From Streptomonospora nanhaiensis (GTDB lineage Bacteria > Actinomycetota > Actinomycetes > Streptosporangiales > Streptosporangiaceae), in the NCBI RefSeq assembly GCF_013410565.1, contig NZ_JACCFO010000001.1:2480001-2544000 (forward strand): a stretch of 64,000 nucleotides of DNA. Reading direction: 5' to 3'. A program made the position numbers and the translations under genes. Below, piece after piece: positions 25,244 through 32,576 of the stretch; within the stretch, counting starts at the first letter, position 1; the number at the start of each line of letters is the position of its first letter. The notes beneath the pieces were generated by a model. The model worked only from the letters and a program-made list of their open reading frames with translations. It was not told the DNA's origin and ran no database searches.

Positions 25244-25393
25244 TCAGCAGATCTCGTCGGCGGGCACCTGGACGGTGTCGCCGGTCTCGTCGGCGACGGT
25301 GACGCGGTCGCCCTCGACGCGGGTGACGACGACCTCGCCCATGTCGACGTGGATCACGCGCTGGTCCGGGCGAAGAGCGGTGGCACTGTTCAT
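25244..25393 (-). CDS. 49-residue beta-rich protein, first gene of the leftward operon
   Basis: ATG 25393 with AAGGAG six bases upstream. After NSATALRPDQRVIHVDMG the sequence alternates short strands (EVVVTRVEGDRVTVADETGD), like a small SH3-like barrel, and ends DEIC. The first gene after the promoter at 25.7 kb, hence probably strongly expressed when the element is derepressed. Function unknown. Confidence 0.62.
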   Translation of the reverse strand: MNSATALRPDQRVIHVDMGEVVVTRVEGDRVTVADETGDTVQVPADEIC

Positions 25394-25681
25394 CGGAGCT
25401 CCTTGGTGATGCGGTTCGTGCGGGCCGTGCGGCCCCGACGCCGCCCCCGCATCGGGGGCGGATCGGCGTCACACGGACGCGGTGGCGCGGCCCATACACG
25501 TCGGGAGCGGTCCGCCGGCTGACGTGAGCATCGGCAAGGACGGTCCCGAGGTGGACCACGACTTCCCTGGTAGCCGTCCCGTGGGAGCTGGGGATAGGGC
25601 CAGGGCTAGGCACGCTGTGAAGTTGTCAAAGGGCTCCGGCCGGAAGTGAGTACCGGCTTCGGCGGGCACCCGCAGTGCCTG

Positions 25682-25729
25682 TAGCGCTATTAAAAGCGCT
25701 ACTAGTAGCGCTGTCAATAGCGCTTCGAG
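25682..25729 (-). promoter_or_regulatory. Leftward promoter overlapped by four AGCGCT boxes
   Basis: Minus strand TTGACA (25712-25717) and TTTAAT (25689-25694) are 17 bases apart, close to the sigma-70 consensus and striking in this GC-rich DNA. Four AGCGCT boxes begin at 25683, 25695, 25707 and 25719, exactly 12 bases apart, covering the -10, spacer and -35. This is the layout of a repressed promoter. It faces the small-gene/Spd/TraB operon. Confidence 0.75.
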
Positions 25730-25777
25730 CTTCACTAAGGTTGGTGAGGTCAACCCACAGGTCGGATGGAGCGTGCT

Positions 25778-26116
25778 GTGAGGGATTGGGCGGCAGTGGC
25801 GGACGCTGTGAACCGGCGGCTTCGCGAACTGGGACTGACGCAGAAGGAGCTAGCCAGGCGGTCGCGGGTGTCCGTTGCGACCCTGCGCAAGATTCAAAAG
25901 GGAGTCGCCCAGGAGCGCTCGGATGCGATCCTCAGCGCCGTATCCCGTGCGCTTGGCCTACCTGACGACCATCTCCGCGCCGTAGCGGACGGCGAGGTCG
26001 GGCTGTCATCATCGGCTGCGGGCGGCCCCACGGGAGATCTGCGCAGCGAGGTTGCCGACCTCCGACGGCGCGTGGAAGCTCTGGAGCGCTCCATTGGGTC
26101 GGTGCGCGACTCATAG
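25778..26116 (+). CDS. XRE-family helix-turn-helix regulator
   Basis: About 112 residues. Seen: Cro/C1-type HTH in the first 70 residues (LGLTQKELARRSRVSVATLR), then a linker and a C-terminal coiled coil (DLRRRVEALERSIGS) for dimerisation. It lies about 50 bases from the AGCGCT boxes and is divergent from the operon they control, which makes it the best candidate for the repressor. GTG 25778 is preferred because GGAG is six bases upstream; ATG 25766 is in frame. Confidence 0.82.
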   Translation: MRDWAAVADAVNRRLRELGLTQKELARRSRVSVATLRKIQKGVAQERSDAILSAVSRALGLPDDHLRAVADGEVGLSSSAAGGPTGDLRSEVADLRRRVEALERSIGSVRDS

Positions 26117-26272
26117 CGTCTCCACGAACACACCTACCGCGTCTGCCGCCGTCGACAGCAGACCAAAGGTGCCGCTCACGATTCTCGCGGCAGCCTCGGG
26201 CGACTGCACCACAAACAGGACAAATACGATCATGGCCGCCGCCGGCCAGATCTTCTTGGGCTGGGGGATCAT
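26111..26272 (-). CDS. 53-residue single-pass membrane protein
   Basis: ATG 26272 to TGA 26111, converging on the XRE gene with a 6-base overlap. The protein starts MIPQPKKIWPAAAMIVFVLF, a transmembrane helix after a basic start, followed by SPEAAARIVSGTFGLLSTAA, a second amphipathic helix. Similar short membrane proteins are frequent in actinobacterial mobile DNA. Function unknown. Confidence 0.6.
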   Translation of the reverse strand: MIPQPKKIWPAAAMIVFVLFVVQSPEAAARIVSGTFGLLSTAADAVGVFVETL

Positions 26273-26420
26273 TTTGTACCTCCGCGTCAGGTCTGACTGA
26301 TCAGCACAGTCGGCGTTGTCCGCCGACGCACAACCGAGTCTTGTCCGCGAATCGCCTAGTCAACAGGGCACAGACGGGGGCACACTTGAACACTCAGGAT
26401 CCAGTGCTTGACGTGAAACG

Positions 26421-27806
26421 GTGGTCAAGGTGGGGGGAAACGGGCACCTCGCTGCGCTAATGCGCCAGGCCGGATTCCTCAAGGACGACGGATCAGTCGG
26501 GGCGAAGGTGTTCGCCCGAGCGGTGAGCAGGCACGGCAACCGCTCGTACACGCACACTTATGTCAAGCGCTGGCTTGACGGCGTGGTGCCACGAGACCCG
26601 GCAACTCGCCAGGCCATTGCTACTGCCCTTGAAGAGCGCCTGGGCCGCACTGTGGGGCAGGACGAATTAGGGTTCGGCGGGACCGAGAAGCTGGATCCCC
26701 ATCTCGGTCTCCGCTATCCGGACTCGCCAGCGGACAGCGTCGCAGCCGTCACTCAACTCTGGCAGGCCGACCATGACCGGGCGTACGTGCTGCGCGCCGC
26801 GCCGGTGCACGTGGGGGCGTGGAATGAAGCGGCGCTTTCGTGGCTTGTCGCGACTCGGAGTGGGGTAGCCAACGGCACGGGAAGTCGGCGAGTCGGCGAA
26901 TCCGATATCACGGGCATCCGCAGCACCGTCGACATGTTCGACCAACTCGACGGTCGGCATGGCGGGGGGCATGCGCGCCGCTCCCTTATCGAGTTCCTGC
27001 GGTCGGACCTCGCCGTCCTACTGCGCGGATCCTATTCCGATGAGGTTGGGAAAAAGCTTTTCCGTGTTGCCTCTGAAGCCGTACTCCTCGGCGCCTGGAT
27101 GACCTATGACGCTGGTGTGCATGGGCTTGCCCAACGGTATTTCATCCAGGCTCTAAAGCTTGCTGAAGCGACGGGGGAGAACCTTCGGGCCGCCAGCATT
27201 CTGGATGCCATGAGCCACCAGGCCACCTTTCTGGGTAATTTCCGTGAGGCGGCGAACCTCGCCAGGACCGCGAGGATGGGGACCGAGGCAGCTGGCTCAC
27301 CCAGTGCTCAGGCGCACTTTTACGCCATGGAGGCGCGCGCGCTGGCACGCCTTGGTGAGCGCGCCGACTGCGACCGGGCTATGGCGGCGGCCGTGCGCGA
27401 ATTCGAGCGGCGCGACCCGGACAATGATCCGGCGGACTGGTTCGGTTACTTCGATGACGCGGAGCTCGCGGCAGAACTCGGTCACTGCAACCGGGACCTC
27501 GGTCGGCCGGTGGATGCCAGCGCCTATGCTGAGCAGTCACTCGGCGGCAACGGGTATCTCCGCAGTGATTTTTTCGCCACGATGGTCCTCGCCGATTCTT
27601 ACCTGGATCAGGGCGAGGCGGAGGAAGCCTGCCGCGTCGCGCTGACCGGCCTGGAGATCGGCGAGAACCTCAAATCCGCCCGCTGCCGGGTCTACGTCGA
27701 CGAATTCCGCCAACGCCTCAAGCGTGTCGGCGACAGCCCTGTCGTGCGGGACTTCGCCGAGCAAGCCCGTACAGCACGGCTCTGGAAAGCCGAGAACACC
27801 GGCTAG
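26421..27806 (+). CDS. Large TPR-type regulator (461 residues)
   Basis: N-terminal HTH-like region (residues about 10-80; SRHGNRSYTHTYVKRWLDG) followed by a mostly helical region with TPR-like repeats (AEATGENLRAASILDAMSHQ, RYFIQALKLAEATG, and VALTGLEIGENLKSARC). This is the build of the NsdA-like/AICE regulator family of actinomycetes, which senses developmental or quorum cues. Start taken as GTG 26421, but the ribosome site is poor and an internal GTG nine bases on is possible. Codon use here is less GC3-biased than in neighbours, consistent with transfer. The stop overlaps the convergent kinase-like gene. Confidence 0.75.
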   Translation: MVKVGGNGHLAALMRQAGFLKDDGSVGAKVFARAVSRHGNRSYTHTYVKRWLDGVVPRDPATRQAIATALEERLGRTVGQDELGFGGTEKLDPHLGLRYPDSPADSVAAVTQLWQADHDRAYVLRAAPVHVGAWNEAALSWLVATRSGVANGTGSRRVGESDITGIRSTVDMFDQLDGRHGGGHARRSLIEFLRSDLAVLLRGSYSDEVGKKLFRVASEAVLLGAWMTYDAGVHGLAQRYFIQALKLAEATGENLRAASILDAMSHQATFLGNFREAANLARTARMGTEAAGSPSAQAHFYAMEARALARLGERADCDRAMAAAVREFERRDPDNDPADWFGYFDDAELAAELGHCNRDLGRPVDASAYAEQSLGGNGYLRSDFFATMVLADSYLDQGEAEEACRVALTGLEIGENLKSARCRVYVDEFRQRLKRVGDSPVVRDFAEQARTARLWKAENTG

Positions 27807-28702
27807 AACGGCTCCCAGTCCCGGCGGTCGCCGCCGTCCCGCATCGACGACACGCGTTTGGTGACCTCGGCCGCGGCTTCTTGGTCCCATTGGGCCTTGC
27901 CGCACAGCCAGAGCGTCATCGCAATTTCGCGGTAGTCGGCGAGCACGGGGTAGCCAGGCCAGTCCATTATGTCGAACCCGTAGGCGTCGACGAACTGTCG
28001 GTATTCGCCTGCTGTGTGCCACCCGAACCGCTCGTAGAAGAGCGCGGTTTGTACGAGATCCCACTCTCGAGGGCCGGTGCAGAAGCCGTCAAGGTCAATG
28101 AGAACTGGCTCGCCAGCCCGGTCAAGGATCACATTGCCAATGTTCGCGTCACCGTGGATTACGCCGGGCGTGAGCACGAAGTCGAGGGCTGCGTAGCGCA
28201 GCTGGACGTCGGCGAGCCGCTCGCGCAAATAGCCGGCGTCGGCGGCCGGAAGCCCTTCCAAGTAGGCGAGGCGGTCGCCGATGTCGTCGTCGAAGGGACA
28301 CTTCTCGGGGAGCGCGAGGTCTTTGGGCGATGTTAGGCGGTGAAGCCACCGCAGCAGACGGCCGACTTGTTCGAGTGAGGCATAGTCGGTGCGCTCAGAG
28401 GCGGACTCCCAAAAGGTCACCGCACGTCCGCGCACCACGATCGGTTGCTCAAGATCCAGTGCGCGGGTGGCCGGGTAGCCCTCGCCCACCAACCACCGGG
28501 CGACGTTTACCTGACGGCGCACATCTTCGAGAGCACCGTCGCGGGAGATCCGTACGATGACCGGTTGCTCACGAAGTCGATAGACCGCATTTGAGCCGAT
28601 GCGGACCAGTTCGGCTCCATCCGAAGCAAGGCCGCCGTGTCGGCATGCAGCTTTGAGCACGAGCCACGCTTCATGCTCCGTGAGGGCATCGTTGCTGTTC
28701 AT
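27803..28702 (-). CDS. Aminoglycoside-phosphotransferase-family kinase
   Basis: About 299 residues with an APH-type kinase fold. Seen: N-terminal VRIGSNAVYRLREQPVIVRI glycine-rich/lysine-type segment, the Brenner motif VIHGDANIGNVI, and the metal Asp in VLIDLDGFCTGP. Enzymes of this family phosphorylate small molecules such as antibiotics, choline or amino sugars; the substrate cannot be read from sequence. Such genes are regular cargo next to the NsdA-like regulator in AICEs. Start ATG 28702 or GTG 28711. Confidence 0.82.
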   Translation of the reverse strand: MNSNDALTEHEAWLVLKAACRHGGLASDGAELVRIGSNAVYRLREQPVIVRISRDGALEDVRRQVNVARWLVGEGYPATRALDLEQPIVVRGRAVTFWESASERTDYASLEQVGRLLRWLHRLTSPKDLALPEKCPFDDDIGDRLAYLEGLPAADAGYLRERLADVQLRYAALDFVLTPGVIHGDANIGNVILDRAGEPVLIDLDGFCTGPREWDLVQTALFYERFGWHTAGEYRQFVDAYGFDIMDWPGYPVLADYREIAMTLWLCGKAQWDQEAAAEVTKRVSSMRDGGDRRDWEPF

Positions 28703-28797
28703 CACTGCCACACGTCGAGGGTACCTGACAAAGACGTCTGAACAGGATGCTAGCCATTGGGGGGCACACCGCTTCTCCCTTGAGCGGATTATGATAT

Positions 28798-29316
28798 TTA
28801 GAGACCTTCGCCTTTATGGTCCTGATGTTCAAGCGTTTCAGTCAGATACGCATGCACTGCGCGTTCCGGTATCCGGTAAGAACGACCCACTCGAATTGCG
28901 GGGATTATTCCTGCGTGCACCATTCGATAAATGGTCATTTTTGAGACCCGCATAATGGTGGCGACTTCACCGACCGTCAGGAATCGAACATCATCCAGAG
29001 GCGCCATTGCAGATGATGAGCGAAATGCTTTTTTCCCAGCAGACAGAAACGTCTCTATTACGGGAAGAACGCGCTTGGCTAGGAGATTCTCGGTCTTGCG
29101 CGTCCCCGGGCCAGCCGATGCGATCGCATCCAAAACTTCTTCAGTATGCAACCCGTGCCGCAGTGTCAAGAACTCCACTCCGACAACTCGCCCGTCGGCG
29201 TCCTGGTCCACGACGAAGGAACCATGGTCGACACTGCGTGCCACGGGCGCCTCGACCAGGGTGAGGTAGGCGGCGTCCGCTTCGGGATCGATCGAGACGC
29301 TGGGTACCTCGGCCAT
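28798..29316 (-). CDS. Antitoxin-like DUF2283 protein fused to an excisionase-type HTH
   Basis: 172 residues with two parts. The first 60 form a DUF2283-like domain (SIDPEADAAYLTLVEAPVAR, then VVGVEFLTLRHG). The last 60 form a MerR/BldC-type winged helix (FLTVGEVATIMRVSKMTIYR, then GRSYRIPERAVHAYL). DUF2283 proteins often sit after DUF4258 genes as presumed antitoxins; here the DNA-binding part would let the antitoxin repress its own operon. The toxin-like gene ends six bases upstream. Confidence 0.8.
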   Translation of the reverse strand: MAEVPSVSIDPEADAAYLTLVEAPVARSVDHGSFVVDQDADGRVVGVEFLTLRHGLHTEEVLDAIASAGPGTRKTENLLAKRVLPVIETFLSAGKKAFRSSSAMAPLDDVRFLTVGEVATIMRVSKMTIYRMVHAGIIPAIRVGRSYRIPERAVHAYLTETLEHQDHKGEGL

Positions 29317-29321
29317 GCCTC

Positions 29322-29555
29322 TCACGATACTTCCACTGCGGTCTTCACGACAGGATGCTCGGTCCTCCAGGAGTCTTCTGTGACCGCGACGTAGATCCAC
29401 CGCCCTTCGGTCGTCCAGCCGTACAACTTGTAGGAGTGGTTCGTGGGGTCATGCTCTTCCCTCGCTGGACGAGCGATGATGGCGCTGACGTCGTCTTCCG
29501 CTATCTGCCTCGCCTGCAAGCGCTCCCGTAGGTGCCGTGTGAAGCGTGGAGGCAC
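29322..29555 (-). CDS. DUF4258-family toxin-like protein
   Basis: 77 residues. Seen: FTRHLRERLQARQIAEDDV, a helix with the family's basic residues, and beta strands SYKLYGWTTEGRWIYVAV ending in TEHPVVKTAVEV. DUF4258 proteins have a RelE/BrnT-like look and are presumed RNases or partners in toxin-antitoxin pairs. It precedes the DUF2283-HTH gene by six bases and is probably transcribed with it. Start GTG 29555. Confidence 0.75.
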   Translation of the reverse strand: MPPRFTRHLRERLQARQIAEDDVSAIIARPAREEHDPTNHSYKLYGWTTEGRWIYVAVTEDSWRTEHPVVKTAVEVS

Positions 29556-30096
29556 CTACCATCCGCCTTTCCTGGTCACGACGTCTCCCCTCGCTCCTAG
29601 CTTGCGCGCCTGTCGCTTAGGCCGACGTAGCGGAACGGACGAGAGCCCACAGTGATGCGTTGCCATTGTGAGCACTGTGTGCCAACGGCGGAACGGATTG
29701 GCCAAATCTGGGCAAGGGAGGGCGGAACGGGTGCCGTATGTGCTAGGAGGGCCTAGGCAGTGAGGTGGTAGCGAGGGGATCCCTGTTCGTCTCAGGGCCA
29801 GCGCGCTGGCGGTTGATCTTGCGGACCCTGCGGACGCTAGGGCAGAACAGTGTCCGCACTCAGTGTCCGCAGCGTCCGCGCAGGTCAATCCCGGTTTCAA
29901 GGGCAGTGCGGACGCTGCGGACACTGATACCTTCTTAATCTCCAAACGAGACCCCCCGATGGCTAGCGACACAGCCTTAGCCCCAGCGACGGGAGCTCTC
30001 GAATGAGCCCTCTATGGGAGCCCTGTGGTCGGGTGGTGGCCAGCATGGCACTGACGGCGGGCGTTTGTGCTGGTCATGGCGTTTGCCGTTCACGCA
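29556..30096. other. Gene-free segment next to attR with iterated octamers
   Basis: About 540 bases without a plausible gene. It holds the octamer cluster at 29821-29930. The rest, including 29931-30096, shows nothing I can name. This is the natural place for an origin or transfer locus in an AICE. Confidence 0.55.
29821..29930. repeat. Octamer array, candidate origin or clt
   Basis: Seven GNGTCCGC-type octamers in both orientations within 110 bases. A 19-base inverted repeat pairs 29861-29879 with 29908-29926 across a 28-base spacer. The right arm is identical to 11439-11457. Confidence 0.65.
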
Positions 30097-30139
30097 CTCC
30101 GGAGCCGTGTGCGCAGGTTCGAATCCTGCAGGGGGCACC
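30097..30139 (+). repeat. attR (43-bp direct repeat)
   Basis: Exact copy of 9123-9165, representing the 3' end of tRNA-Arg without its 5' half. Marks the right end of the element. Confidence 0.93.
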
Positions 30140-30158
30140 GCACAGCAGCATCCCGCAG

Positions 30159-30198
30159 ACCGGGTGACCAGGCGTTCCGCCGGGTCCCCGGTTTTTTT
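30159..30198 (+). terminator. Original chromosomal terminator of tRNA-Arg
   Basis: Stem ACCGGG (30159-30164) with CCCGGT (30187-30192), extended by GACC/GGTC and GGC/GCC, then seven T (30192-30198). Lies 20 bases after attR, so before integration it would have followed the tRNA. Confidence 0.78.
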
Positions 30199-30760
30199 GT
30201 GCGCCCGCTGCCGGCGGCCGCCGAGGGTGTCGCCGCCGCGCCGACGGGGGGCGTGGTGTCCGGGCCGCCTTCGCGGTCCGTCCGCTCGGCCGGGGCCGGC
30301 CGCGCCGGCCGGCGGACACCGCGCCGCGCCGTTTCGCCCTCTCGCAGCAATTCACCTGCGGCGACGCCGATCATTTCCGCGTGGAATCGGAAAGGGAGGC
30401 AAACCGGTTTGGGGTGCGGCGGTCCGGCCGTGCCCGGCCGGTTCCGGCCGGACCTCCGGCGGCTTCAAGATCGTTTATGCGCACGGTTGGCCTATCGTGG
30501 CCAAACCCGGACCCGGGCGAACCGGGGGCACCGGTCCCCGCGTCTGAGGTGCGCTGCCGAAAAGACCAGCCCACCAGCGGTTTCATTTGCCCTCCAGGAG
30601 CGGACTCACAGCCGGAAATGATCATTGGAGAAGGGCGTCTCTCCGTCATGACCTGCGAAAACCGACCCTTTAAAAAAATTGATCAAGCTAGTAGCCTCTG
30701 CGGTGCGCTCGCGGCCCGGCTCCTCCAAGGCGCCCGGTCGTGCTGGAGAAAGAGGAAGGC
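30199..30760 (+). other. Intergenic region upstream of the coupling-protein gene
   Basis: About 560 bases without a convincing gene. It contains the perfect inverted repeat TTGGCC-TATCGT-GGCCAA at 30487-30504, a possible operator, and an A/T-rich stretch around 30670-30690. No promoter is clear. Confidence 0.4.
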
Positions 30761-32500
30761 ATGACTAACGCAGATCCGGGGCGCCCACGCGACGACGAGT
30801 CCTGGGAACTCTTCTTCATGGGTCTGTTCGTCTTCCTGGTGATCTTGGCGGTGTGGGGTTCCGGGGCGATCGGCGAGGTCGCGCGCGGTGAGGAGTTTCC
30901 GCCCAACCCGCTTTTCTACCTCGTCGACCTCGTTCTCGGCGAACGGGATTGGCCGGGGGCGGTTTCGACGGTTTCCCTGGTCCTGATAACCGCCGGCCTG
31001 GCCGCGGGCGGATTCGCCGGTATCCGGGTGTTCGCGCGCCGCACCCGGAAGCACAAGGTCGACCGCATGGCCCGGCACCTGTCCACTCCCGAGGACCTCG
31101 CGGCGCTGAGCCCCAAGGGCGTGGCGGCCTCGGCCGCCCGGCTCCGCAAGATGGGCATCAGTTCCGATCCCTCCGACCACGGCATTTACCTCGGCAATAC
31201 CGTGCCGCACGGAATTCCGCTGCGCAGCAGCTGGGAGGACACCTTCCTGATGATCGCGGGGCCGCGGCGGTTCAAGTCCTCCGCCTACGTCATCCCCGCG
31301 ATCATCGACGCCCCCGGGCCGGTCGTGGCCACGAGCAACAAGCGCGACGTGCACGACGCCACCCGCGGGGTCCGCGCGAAGGTCGGCCGCTGCTGGGTGT
31401 TCGACCCCCAGGGGGTCGCCGACCAGGAGCCGGAGTTCTGGTTCAACCCGCTGCGCGCGATCAAGGGGACCCGGGAGGCGGCCACGCTGGTCACCCACTT
31501 CGTGACCAGCACCCGCCCGGTCAACACCCAGCTGCACCACTTCGACCTCGAAGGCGACAACCTGCTGGCCTACCTGTTCCTGACCGCCGCGCGGTCGGGC
31601 TCCACGCTGCGCGACGTGTACCGCTGGCTGGCCCAGCGCAGCACCGAGCCCCTGGAACTGCTGCTGGAGAAGTCCTCCGAGGACGACCTGGTGTCGATGA
31701 AGCTGGAGACGCTCATCCAGTTCCCCGAGCAGTGGCGCGAGGGCATCTACGGCTCGGCCATGAAGCTGCTGCGGTGCCTGGAGGACCCCCGCGTGCTGCG
31801 CTGGGTGACCCCGCCGCGCTCGGGCGACCTCCCCGAGTTCGACCCCGAGGCGTTCATCAGCAGCCGCGACACGCTGTACATGCTCAGCATGGAGGGCGAG
31901 GGCAGCGCGTCGCCGCTGGTCGCCGCGCTGACCCACGACACGCTGGAGGCCGCCGTCCACAAGTCGGTGAACCTGCCCGGCGGCCGCCTGGACCCCCCGC
32001 TGCTGGCGGAGCTGGACGAGGCCGCGAACGTGTGCCGCATCCAGGAGCTGCCCAACCTCTACAGCCACTTCGGGTCGCGGGGCGCGGTCGTGCGCACGCA
32101 CCTGCAGAGCTGGTCCCAGGGCGTGGAGGTGTGGGGCGAACCCGGAATGCGCAAGCTCTGGGACTCCTCGAACATCCGCGTCTACGGCGGCGGCGTGGCC
32201 GACGCCGGTTTCCTCGGAGAACTGTCGGAGGTGATCGGGAATTACGACCGGGTTTTCTATTCGTCCAGCATCAGCAAGGACGGTCTGATCGATTCGGGCC
32301 GCCGCCAGCGGTCGACCCAGATCCAAAAGGAGAAGACCCTGGACGTGGCCACGCTGAGCGCCCTTCCACGGGGCCGCGCGGTCGTGGTACCGTCTGGCGC
32401 CCCTGCCACCGTTGTCGAACCGGTGCAGTGGTTCAAGGGTCCGCACGCAGAGGATATCAAGGCGAGTCTTCGCCGTTATGACCCCGCCGGGGGCGAATGA
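30761..32500 (+). CDS. VirD4/TraG-like coupling protein with degenerate Walker A
   Basis: 579 residues. Two transmembrane helices (about residues 10-35, MGLFVFLVILAVWGSGAI, and 66-90, TVSLVLITAGLAAGGFAGI), then an ATPase domain. The P-loop position reads IAGPRRFKSSAY (about 166-176) instead of GxxxxGKT/S, so ATP hydrolysis is doubtful. The C-terminal LDEAANVCRIQELPNLYSHF and LQSWSQ segments are typical of T4SS coupling proteins. No mating-pair genes are nearby. The start is ATG 30761, with GAGGAAGG upstream. Lying directly outside attR, it may be a remnant of an older element or belong to the following cluster. Confidence 0.8.
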   Translation: MTNADPGRPRDDESWELFFMGLFVFLVILAVWGSGAIGEVARGEEFPPNPLFYLVDLVLGERDWPGAVSTVSLVLITAGLAAGGFAGIRVFARRTRKHKVDRMARHLSTPEDLAALSPKGVAASAARLRKMGISSDPSDHGIYLGNTVPHGIPLRSSWEDTFLMIAGPRRFKSSAYVIPAIIDAPGPVVATSNKRDVHDATRGVRAKVGRCWVFDPQGVADQEPEFWFNPLRAIKGTREAATLVTHFVTSTRPVNTQLHHFDLEGDNLLAYLFLTAARSGSTLRDVYRWLAQRSTEPLELLLEKSSEDDLVSMKLETLIQFPEQWREGIYGSAMKLLRCLEDPRVLRWVTPPRSGDLPEFDPEAFISSRDTLYMLSMEGEGSASPLVAALTHDTLEAAVHKSVNLPGGRLDPPLLAELDEAANVCRIQELPNLYSHFGSRGAVVRTHLQSWSQGVEVWGEPGMRKLWDSSNIRVYGGGVADAGFLGELSEVIGNYDRVFYSSSISKDGLIDSGRRQRSTQIQKEKTLDVATLSALPRGRAVVVPSGAPATVVEPVQWFKGPHAEDIKASLRRYDPAGGE

Positions 32501-32576
32501 GCACGCGCCTTTCGCACCGCCCCGCGAGTCAGCCTGAGAACGTCGTTTGCCCCATCCGCTGCCCTTAAGGAGAAAC

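Larger units (their letters stand above)
9123..30139. mobile_element. Integrated actinobacterial conjugative element (AICE) in tRNA-Arg
   Basis: About 21 kb bounded by identical 43-bp direct repeats, with the left copy being the 3' end of the tRNA gene. The content fits pSAM2-type elements that move double-stranded DNA with one FtsK-like protein: integrase and excisionase next to the tRNA, prim-pol plus helicase for replication, TraB, Spd-type membrane proteins and a NUDIX protein, with no type IV secretion genes inside. Nearly all genes from 9.4 to 25.4 kb lie on the minus strand and often overlap by ATGA, indicating one long operon. The right end holds regulators, a kinase-like gene and a toxin-antitoxin pair. 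Confidence 0.93.

Noticed and set aside
25469-25753. Leu/Ala-rich minus-strand frame over the promoter region
   Set aside because: Its hydrophobic stretch is just the translation of the AGCGCT repeats, and the promoter lies within it; no ribosome site.
30097-30139. Second tRNA-Arg gene at attR
   Set aside because: Only the 3' half with the anticodon loop and T-arm is present; the acceptor 5' strand and D-arm are missing, so it is the attachment repeat.
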